Below are positions 55,763 to 64,000 of a stretch of 64,000 bases of DNA, piece by piece. Within the stretch, counting starts at the first letter, position 1. Each line of letters begins with the position of its first letter. Source of the stretch: Diaporthe sp. PMI_573 (lineage: Eukaryota > Ascomycota > Sordariomycetes > Diaporthales > Diaporthaceae); the NCBI GenBank assembly GCA_021399435.1, contig JAJTUP010000028.1, forward strand, positions 744,001 through 808,000. The letters run 5' to 3'. Below the pieces are notes generated by a model. The model did not search any database. It was not told the DNA's origin and saw only the letters and a list, made by a program, of their open reading frames with translations. A program made the position numbers and the translations under genes.

Positions 55763-57060
55763 TTATAAGATTGAGAAGACCTCTAATGCTTGAACAGAAA
55801 CATCCGCCCAATGCCGACAGGAAAGACCCACATTTCGCCAAACTTTTCCCACTCGGGCTTGCCACCATCCTCGATACGAAACTGTTGAGGGCAGGCTTGT
55901 CAACAAATAAATCAAATCAAATTGAGCCTCCGATTTGATTTGATTTGGATACATTTGGATATATTTGGATATCTGGATAGCCCCACTTTTCTCCCACAAG
56001 GAGATGCATCGAGCCGCTCCTATAATGTCTGCTTGCAGTTGTCTTCTCGGAGGGGTAACCATCTGTCCTGCAAGGCTGAATATTCGCTCCGGCTTGGAAG
56101 ACATCACCGGAATTGAAAAGAGATCAATTGCCATCCGCGACAGACGTGGATACTGCCGCCTTCGGAGAAGCCAGTACTAAATCGGATTGTCCACTAAATA
56201 ATCGCCAGGATCGGTAGTGGACAATCACTTAGCGTACTCACTGCGTGTAGGCGATGCTGAAGCCGCAGGCTGAGTGCTAAGCTTCCTTACTGACGCTATA
56301 AAATCATCCAGGTCCGTCGTCTTCCTTGCCGCAATTGGTTGTTCCAGTATCATACCCTGCTTGATAGGTAGTTTTCGATACTCTTCCCATAGCTCTCATA
56401 CAGCTGCCTTTCCTCTCGCTAACCAACCGGGTTGATCTACCCATTGCGACTCAATGGTTGACCAATAGAAGGCAGGGTGGAGAACAAGGGCCGCAAGATA
56501 TACAGGGCTATCTTTGGTAGTGGTGTAGTACTTATCCAACTTCATCCAACCGAGGTTGCAACCAATCCGCAAGTGAGGTTCTTCATCGTGCTCGTGTTGT
56601 ATCTTTGACTCTTCCAAATGCTTCAGAAGCCACTCCATAGTTAGAAGGACCTCCCAAATCGCCCCGTATTTCCCTGTAACCTATAAGCATAAGTAGGAAT
56701 TGTAATGCTGGAGTTGGCTTACCATCTTCAGGCCAGCCCTCTAGGCGCTTAGTGGCTGTTTTTAGCGGCTTTAATATAGCCAGATACTCTGTAATCACTG
56801 CCTAGTCCTTAGCAGACATCTTATCATTAATAATTGCTGGCTTCTTCCAACTCTTCTTTGGCATCAGTTTCGTCCCGTTTTTAGTCCTCCTGGCTACGTA
56901 CTGGCTCCATTTTGTAACCTCCGCCTGAACTAGGGAATCAAGAGGATTCCAAAGTCGATAGCCTCGCTTCATCATTGCCTTGGATGAGTTCCAGCGGGTT
57001 GCGTTATCCGTAATTACATCATAGGTTGATTTGCCTTTAAGATTCAAAGCCACGTTCTTA
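55763..57060 (-). pseudogene. hAT transposase, decayed (TRW core to hATC)
   Basis: Minus strand pieces: DVITDNATRWNSSKAMMKRG (57040 on), TAG where Trp is expected (56802), YLAILKPLKTATKRLEG, LGWMKLDKYYTTTKDSPVYL (56560-56500), then the hATC block MAIDLFSIPVMSSKPERIFS (56134 on). Several stops and frame changes. A short AT-rich tandem (ATTTGGATAT words) lies at 55920-55980. Confidence 0.8.
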
Positions 57061-58478
57061 ATAGTCTGGAATAGCCAACTCGATAGAGGAACTCGACCCG
57101 AGCTTGCCCTACCGGAGGTGCCTGACGCCCGTCCTTGTGCACTGCATCAACCACACCCCTGCACTCAGCCGGGACGCTGGGGGAGACCAGAGAAATTGAA
57201 GACGGCTGTGTTTTTGGAGGGCTCACGTCGATTGAAGGCTGAGGAGCTGGCTCAGTCAGTGCCACGTGCGCCGAAGGTGCCGCATCGGCGGTCTTGTCAT
57301 TCAGCCTGCCTGGGCGAATTCCGGTGTTTGGTTGCAGCGTTGCTTTGTCTCTGGGAGCATTTACAGATCTCTCTTCACCAGCAGCATCACGGACGGTAGC
57401 CCTGGGAGAATATGCTGATCCATGGTTGCAGTCGGATAAGTTGCTAGAAGTGACTACTTTGTTCCAATGGGTTGGAGCAGGACTTTCTGCAAGGTCTGAA
57501 TTTGAGTGCTGGAGAGACGGGGCTAGTGCCGGATGTTGATCCCTTGTCGCAGACCGCGATGCGTGTTGCCGCTGCCTCCGCCTGCGAGAGACTCTATTTG
57601 TCCCTAGACAAGCAAGCCGTTTTCCGGTCCGTTTTAACGGCATCAGACGGGCCAAGGGTCTCTCGTTACCCCTCAGCCGCCTAGCAGATTCTTCTATATT
57701 GGTATTGGGAGTAACTTGGCGAGGACCCTGTCCGACACATGTTAGAAAAGTGTTTAATTCCCTAAAAGCGGGAATGGAGTATAGGTTGTTTACTAATGGA
57801 GCGCCATGCGAAGCGAAACTGATGGCAGTCGTATTGACGCCGTGTGAGGCAGTGTGGTTAGGGCCTATTGATGACCTGCAAATTCTCGTTAGACGAACAA
57901 TTAGGTAGTAGAGGATGAGCACGATCCCATACTTTAGATCGACAAGCGCTTGGGCAGCATCAAGACTGGCGGCCTCATCAACGACGATGTGATCAAGGCG
58001 TCTCCCAGCTGTTACCTCAACCTCGCCAGCCATTCCTTTGTTCTTCTTGTATTTGATGTTGCGATGTTGCTGGATGTTCAAGCGCCAGAAAAGCTGCTTC
58101 ATTATTTCTTCGATCCTTGAAAATAATCAGCTCGAGAAGAGATTTTTTTTGGGTGGCTGGATGTTGTTACCGGGCACCGTGAGTCGAGTACTTCCACTTG
58201 TTGGACCAAATTGACACATCGTCGTCAGGCCAGAAAAGTCTTCCGTTTCTATGTACTACAAGATAGGATCGAACCATCTCACCCAACGCAGTTTGATGTG
58301 CTCTCCAGTCATGCAGTGAGCTACCCTCCCACCCTTGACTACTAACAAACGTCTTTCGGAAAACCCGGGCGCTTTCGTAGAATGCTTGACATCTTGGTAG
58401 CTGAGGGTCACCGTAATCCAGGTTTTCTCGTAGAGCGGTGATAGGAGGGACCGAGGTTGGGTTGATGAGAGGTTGCAT
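57044..58478 (-). CDS. Hypothetical protein, three exons, 440 residues
   Basis: Minus-strand exons 58478-58171, 58115-57933 and 57875-57044. Introns: 55 nt (GTAACA, CTGAT, CAAG) and 57 nt (GTATGG, CTAAC, GCAG); total is an exact multiple of three. N-terminal third is globular (YESARVFRKTFVSSQGWEGS, RNGRLFWPDDDVSIWSNKW) and leads into a basic stretch (QHRNIKYKKNK). The C-terminal half is Ser/Pro/Ala-rich and disordered. The stop lies inside the neighbouring hAT relic, so the last residues may be recruited from it. Family unknown. The second intron is a multiple of three and could be retained. Confidence 0.55.
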
Positions 58479-59953
58479 GATCAAGAGAAGACTTTAATAG
58501 CAGTGCCGTGTCCAGCGAGGAGATGGGGGAAAGGGAGCCAACAGCGGGCTTATGTACTTTGGTCGCGGTCACTGACAGGTTCGAGAACCAAACGGAAGCC
58601 CGTCCTTGTTTCAGGCAGCACAGATAGGGGCGCGGAGGACTAGTTATCAACCAGCTGTCTCCCATAAATCTAACAGTTGATGAGCTTACTAGCAGCTGAC
58701 GACGGCGACAGTAACGGCGACGCAATAGTAAAAAAAAAAAAAAAAACAAGACGAGGTCATTGTAGTAATGGCTGGGAAAAGAATCCGTGGGCTTCTAAGC
58801 GTAGATATCACTCAGCTACTTCGTATCCTAAACACAGGAGGCCAGAGAGGAAAAGCCTAGATCTAAGGGCGATCGTCCTGTACAATAATGTGTACAATAC
58901 TGTACGCTACCCCTCACTGCAGATGCCTCGTTGTATTTTTCCGCGATTGTCTCTTCGTTCATGGCTCCCGCAATATCTCGGTTATGGTGGCATACTAGCG
59001 AAATTTGAGTGAGTTACGCATGTGCATCTGCACCCTCTGCACCCTCTGCCAGTCAATCTATTTACGCAGGGTTGTGGAGAATCGCTAACAAGCGCCGCGG
59101 CTGGGATCGCAAATTGTAGATCCTGGACGCGTAAACGCGGATGTGGGGTGGCGGAATAGGGGTGGCGGGAGCGAGTGTTTGGAGCGGTCCTCAATTGCCG
59201 CAGGCTACCTGGCTACCTGGACAACAATCCTGTGCGTGGTACTCTGTCTCTGCATGTCCTTCTGCATTAGTGGTATAATTTTTCACTCCCTTTGCCCCCG
59301 CTGGTACATTCCGTGGGGTTCACATGATGGCTCGACATATACTTGCATACCATTTTCTGCATTCTCCGGCAAGAAGCACCATTCCTGGTCGAAGCACCAA
59401 TACGGACTACATGCAGTTGAAGTCCGCAAGGGGCTAGTAACTGGGTGGCTAAGCAGCCCTTGGGGCTACGGCGTACTTATGGTACAGGCTCCCTGGATCT
59501 CCCCCTTTCTAGCTAGTTAGAAGCAAGCAATGAAGTCCACCAATTCCATCGTTAACGCGATACCACGTACGTACGTATAGTACAAGAAAGCCCATTCAAC
59601 ATTTATGGTATTTGTGTTCTATCGTACAGTATTTCCCAGAGGACGAATAAGATGAACTATTGCCCCAGATGATGGCCAATCAAAGGTGCTGTGGTTTCCC
59701 AAAAGTACTTCTGTTGCAGTCGACGTATGTATCCAGAACTCCCTCATTGAAGTACTGCAGAAACTTATGAAAACACGGTACTTGTTTGAGCAGGACTTTT
59801 AAGTTCCCTGGATAGACATTTTGCCATTTTTAAGCAAAGAAGATGCCAGTATTTATAGCTTTCTTATGCTGCTTAACTTCCTTTAGTTTCCTGTCTCCCC
59901 TGCTACTTTGCACAAGATACCTACCTTAAAACACTTTTCATACCAAATACACG
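58479..59953. other. Intergenic region with poly-A run
   Basis: A run of 16 A at 58731-58746. A Trp/Gly-rich plus ORF at 59143-59520 has no family likeness. 59570-59585 is a GTAC repeat. Confidence 0.4.
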
Positions 59954-60213
59954 ATGTTTGATGCCAGTATCGTTGACTTTTATTTAAATGGAAATGGGCG
60001 CACACTTTCGGTGAACAGTCTTCTCTGTCTGATCAGTCTGTGGGCATTCTTTAAACTTTCAATTTTCATTTATAATATCTCTCCTTTCCATCCTCTGAGC
60101 CAGTTCCCAGGACCGAAACTCGCCCAAATGACCTTTTGCTATGAAGCTTGGTATGATCTCGTGAAGAACGGGAGGTACACTTTACAAATAGAAAAAATGC
60201 ACAAACAATACGG
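59954..60213 (+). pseudogene. Cytochrome P450 N-terminal exon cut by hAT fragment
   Basis: From ATG 59954: hydrophobic membrane anchor ([19 protein letters not shown]), then [40 protein letters not shown] and QYG, the start typical of fungal trichodiene-oxygenase-like P450s (proline-rich FPGPKLA hinge, EMHEKYG). The family-expected PIVRI does not follow: the sequence passes directly into the minus-strand hAT transposase at about 60211. Haem-binding region absent. ER-anchored mono-oxygenase in the intact state. Confidence 0.75.
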
Positions 60214-62131
60214 TGTACTCTTCTTCCCAAATTGTACGGACACCAGCAATGGCGTTTTCGTGCCATGACTCTGGCCAGTGGCGCTCAATGTACCTGATTC
60301 GCTTTGAAGGGTCAAGAAGGAGGGCGGCAGCGTAAACAGGCGCATCTTCGGTCATCGTATAATACTTGTCGAGAATGAACCAGCCCATCTCAATTGAATG
60401 AAGGATACGGCGATCAAGCGTCTCTGGCTTCGAGTAATGTTCCTAGATTGGATAATTAGCCAAGTTAGGGTTTACAGTCTATCAAGAGACAGCAAACCTT
60501 GTTCTTTTCATAGTGGCGTAATAAACCATCCATAATTGTCAATATTTGCGACAATGTAGAATTCTTACCCTCAGCCCATAAAGTTGCTGACGCGAATGGG
60601 TGGAGAAATCTATGTGTTTTTTCAAGGTAATCCCAATCTGATGAGTTGAGGATATTATCGTTGATCTCCTTATCGTAATCAAGCAAGAATTGCTTGATCT
60701 GTGATTGCCTTCTGATAAGATTATTGATTAGCTTATACCAAGAGTTCCATCGGGTGTCGTTATCGACCCCAAGCCGCAAGCCTACTCGATCCTCCCATAG
60801 ATCACTGTGGATAGATGAATTTCGAAGCCAGACCGCAATGTTATGTAGTTTACGCATCGCCGGGATGGTTTGCCAGCCTCTGAAGTTGTCATCCTTGAAA
60901 TCGGGGGCCTTCCGAGCGGCCCTTTTAGCCTTTCCCTTCCATATCTTACTGAAAGACTGTTCTTGCTGTCCCGAACCTTCAGACCGCGATGCTGGCTCGT
61001 TGGCGGATATATCATATAGTGTGAAGTATAATTGTTCGTACATCTCGGCGCCGGCCACGTCGCTAGCAGCGGCAAGTGCTGCGCGTAAAGCTTCTTTCGA
61101 GGACGCAAGGAGAAAGGCTTGAAGGGAGAGATTTATGATATGAGCGATGCATCGGATTCGACGCTGGCTGGGATGGAAAGATACCTAGACTCAGTTAACC
61201 AACTACCTATTAATCAGCGTTCTAAATAGCATACACCGTATTTATCCTGTAGCATTTGTGAGAGATGCTTTAAACAGGTATCGTTTGAAGTAGCATTATC
61301 GCCGGTATGATAGCCGATTTGCTTCGCAATGCCGTATTCTTCGATTGCTTCCGCCCTTAGAGTTGCTTGGCGCTCGCCACTGTGGCTGTATCGACATTCA
61401 GGCATAGCTAGCAGGGCCTTTTGAAGTCGATAGCCATTATCAACCCATCTAGCGCATACTGCTAAAATGCCATGCCGATGAGGCGATATCCAGAGATCGG
61501 TCGAGAGATGGATCTTCGATACGGACGCCTGAAGCTTTGCTCTCAGTTGGGATCGGTATAAGTCGAAAGTAGTGGTAATATGACGCATCGCCGCGTCGCG
61601 GGACGTGAGGAGAAGATCCTCAATAGCCGGATTGCATGCCAATATGATATCCTGCATCTCATCCCATTTCACCGCGGAGAATGGTAAACGACGGCGTGTG
61701 AGAAGACCGACAATCGATTCTATATATTGCTGTCGGTTAAAGACGCGGCGTAAAGTGGCATCTGATGGCCGACTCTGAAAAAAATTGTCCATCCGAGGCT
61801 GCTTTGACGGCCGGGTAATAATATCTGAGCCGTGCTCGTCTACGGTACTGGCCTCCGTCTGAAGAATAGTGGCATGCTTCCTTTTCGCGTGGTATATAGC
61901 ATTGCCACGCTTTCCATTTGACCATGGACTATCTGGGGGACAATGAAGGCATTCATACATAACACGACCAGACGTCTTTCGTTTGCCAGATGGCCCTAGT
62001 TTGGCCTTCTCTGGATGAGTGGTGCGGAAAATGACGTCGAAGCTAGATGATTCGAAGGGCAGATCATCGGGTGATGCTCTAGTCTGTGATCGAGTAAGGG
62101 TATCAGTGATAACTTTTGAAGATGAACTCAT
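60211..62131 (-). pseudogene. hAT transposase, N-terminus to middle, three exons, C-terminus lost
   Basis: Minus-strand exons 62131-61235, 61184-60498 and 60442-about 60211. Introns of 50 nt (GTATGC ... CTAG) and 55 nt (GTTTGC, CTAAC, CTAG) keep phase 0. BED finger YECLHCPPDSPWSNGKRG, then H-x3-KRKH; catalytic blocks ILAVCARWVD, IGYHTGDNATSNDT, RIRCIAHIINLSLQ, DNDTRWNSWYKL and MGWFILDKYY. It ends at WEEEY where it meets the P450 exon, so the hATC domain is missing. Coding sequence otherwise unbroken. Confidence 0.85.
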
Positions 62132-62419
62132 AATTCAATATTGAAAGTCGAGGCAGCAGACTGCCGGACCGCGCGCTCTCACTAGGTACCGGTAACTCAT
62201 AATCTAATGATGATCGGAATGATTGTCTCCTGTCTCTTTCTCATCATGGTTGTTCTTGCTCTCCTCCTTCTTATAGGTAAAGAGGCGAGGTATGATACTA
62301 GACCTGCTGACCCTGCAACAGACCTGTAACACTGTTCTGACGATTCACGCGTAATCGTGTGACACCGTTTCCTGTGGCTGCCTATGCAACACTTATCATC
62401 CATGCTACTTCTCCAACAC

Positions 62420-62570
62420 CAGGGATGGACATCTTACGAACGGGAATCGAATTGATAGACTAATTCGATGCCAAGTCTTTATCGAATCGAATTTTATTCG
62501 CTATCGAATCGAACGGGCCCAAACGTTCGATCGAAATCGATCGATTCGGTCGAACGAGTGGCGCGGTTCG
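62420..62570. repeat. TCGAA-rich hAT-like end, second copy
   Basis: Starts CAGGGATGGACATCTTACGA and carries about ten TCGAAT/TCGATCGA words, as at 43642. Confidence 0.6.
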
Positions 62571-64000
62571 CTGAAACTCTCATTTCTTGAACGCGTCAAC
62601 CGACCCCTGACGCTTTGTGATGATGTCTTGGCTTGGTTCCTTGGTGGGACCCCACCCGTAAGGGGGCTGGTTTTGTCATGATTCAACCATTGATGCCTCA
62701 GGCACCTAACACAAAGCACCCGTCACATCTGACAGAATGAGACCATTTCCCAATTCCCATGAGGACTATGTCCAGCGTGGGAGAGGTTGAAAAGCGAATC
62801 CTCGTGACCATGAAATGCGACTAATATTGTTTAGAGGGTACTTGCGCAAGTGTGGGGGAATACGTGAGCACCCTGGTATCTTTCTAGCACTGAGATATAG
62901 CGTAGGCCCGTCTTGTAAAGCTCCACGATGAACTTCAACACATGCTGATTTTCCGTAGATTGGAATTAGATTGTACTTGTGAAAAAGTAACATGTATGTA
63001 CTGTAAACGTGATGCTATATATCGGAGGGAACTTCCATGGCTAATTCGTAATAAAGTGTACAAAGTACTGTAAAGTGAAAGAGGCCGGAGTGAAAAGAAA
63101 CTTAGAGCTACCGTATAACGCAGAGTACTTACCAAATGACCTCATCATTCAATGACGCTTTGTGGTGTTGCAAAATACATCACCAAAAGTAGAGTAAAGT
63201 CCTGCGTTTCTACAGTATACATGTACCTATAAACAATCCAAACGCAGCAGGAACCATCTCTCTCCTTGCGGGACGAAAGTGCAATGTTGTAATAGCTAAG
63301 AACTATGCCGAAATAAAGCACCAGGCAAAAGAACAATCCTTTAGATCACACGTAAATATATAAATAATTCTGTAGTGTTGTGGGGTGTCAGCGACGTACA
63401 GTGAAGACGTGATTTATTACTAAGAATGTACGTACATATAGTACAGTACTGTACTATGGGACTCCTATATTTATGTTTAAGGAATTAGGTATATTTAGCT
63501 CTACAACGATGAGAAAACTACAGTACTATCATCTAGGATGTTCCAGAAACACACTTTAATGGGTACTTATTTCGGTATATCCCTATGTGTATACTATACA
63601 GTACCTCAAAACACTTCATTAGCTGTTCAAAAGGGGCTCATGTTTATATCCTTCGCAGTAAACTCCCTATACTGTATATTAAATTAGTAACAAGGCGAAT
63701 GAGTACTGTACAATACGGCACATTACCGTATAATGGCTCGCCTGCCCGTGATCAGCAGTCATCTGCCGACTGCGAAGCAGGACGGAACGGCTCCAGCAAA
63801 TTGCGGGCTCAGAGCCTGGGACAATTGGAAGCTGGCCAAACAAAGCATCCTGATCTGGAAGGCTGTCGGAAGCCTCAGTACGTACTGGGCAACACTGAGC
63901 ATCACACCAAGGTTGAGAAAGATGAGATCGAGGGACAGACTTTAAATACAGCGCACTCGGCTCATGGGGGTCCGAAGACGGTTTATAAAATAATCTCTAA
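62571..64000. other. AT-rich region with no gene
   Basis: Repeated GTACTGTAC/TACAGTA words (for example 63040-63075, 63430-63460, 63700-63715) and low coding potential. A short plus ORF at 63733-63945 has no recognisable domain. Confidence 0.45.

Noticed and set aside
59143..59520. Trp/Gly-rich plus-strand ORF as secreted protein
   Set aside because: Hydrophobic stretch is internal, no signal peptide pattern, no coding bias.

Overview
This window is from a nuclear genome of a filamentous ascomycete (Pezizomycotina, probably Sordariomycetes; order not certain). The evidence is short 46-104 nt introns with GTA/GTG donors and CTAAC/CTGAC branch points, fungal-only families (rhodopsin-domain membrane protein, vWA-Hint protein, DUF7732-like protein, fungal kinase-like domain), and typical fungal Tad-like LINE, copia and hAT elements. 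It reads as a transposon-rich, gene-poor accessory island: few genes look whole, and many are pieces cut by, or lying next to, mobile DNA.

Layout. 1-5.4 kb: 3' end of a copia pol and an LTR-like block, with a 5'-truncated minus-strand LINE apparently between them. 5.7-12 kb: a coiled-coil/zinc-binding-like two-exon gene, a three-exon Cys-rich secreted protein, a NACHT-NLR scrap against a stand-alone chromodomain gene, and a small basic-tailed protein. 12.3-15.4 kb: a minus-strand vWA-Hint gene with a nonsense codon, a one-base frameshift and an 898-bp non-autonomous hAT insertion carrying a perfect 8-bp target duplication. 15.4-18.3 kb: retroelement gag/protease, copia scraps and a BTB domain relic. 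19-24.6 kb: secreted feruloyl-esterase-like enzyme, frameshifted DUF7732-like gene, a nucleotidyltransferase-like protein and a stand-alone Cdc24-type PH-end plus PB1 piece.

24.6-35 kb: AT-rich decayed DNA, a complete hAT element with an intact two-exon transposase (28.9-31.9 kb), a seven-exon rhodopsin-domain (SAT4/PTH11-like) membrane protein, and a tRNA-Thr relic with a 32-bp internal duplication. 35.3-37.8 kb: an intact 816-residue protein joining a coiled coil, a PD-(D/E)XK-nuclease-like segment and a kinase-like domain; this is the most interesting gene here. 38-43 kb: a small membrane protein, a decayed DUF3723-like gene and fragments.

44-64 kb: at least five different hAT copies, mostly truncated, mixed with captured or broken host genes: an RCK2/Srk1-like kinase C-terminal half with a CAG-to-TAG stop, a methyltransferase lacking its SAM-binding motif, a second kinase tail, and a cytochrome P450 N-terminus cut by a hAT transposase. 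Two hypothetical genes in this stretch (52.8-54.0 and 57.0-58.5 kb) splice cleanly. The last 1.5 kb is AT-rich and empty.

Common themes are repeat-driven breakage, C-to-T type nonsense codons consistent with RIP (repeat-induced point mutation), and several isolated one-base indels, some in homopolymers, that could be true decay or assembly error. I see no biosynthetic cluster and no operon-like logic; the genes look like an assembly of cargo and debris rather than a pathway.
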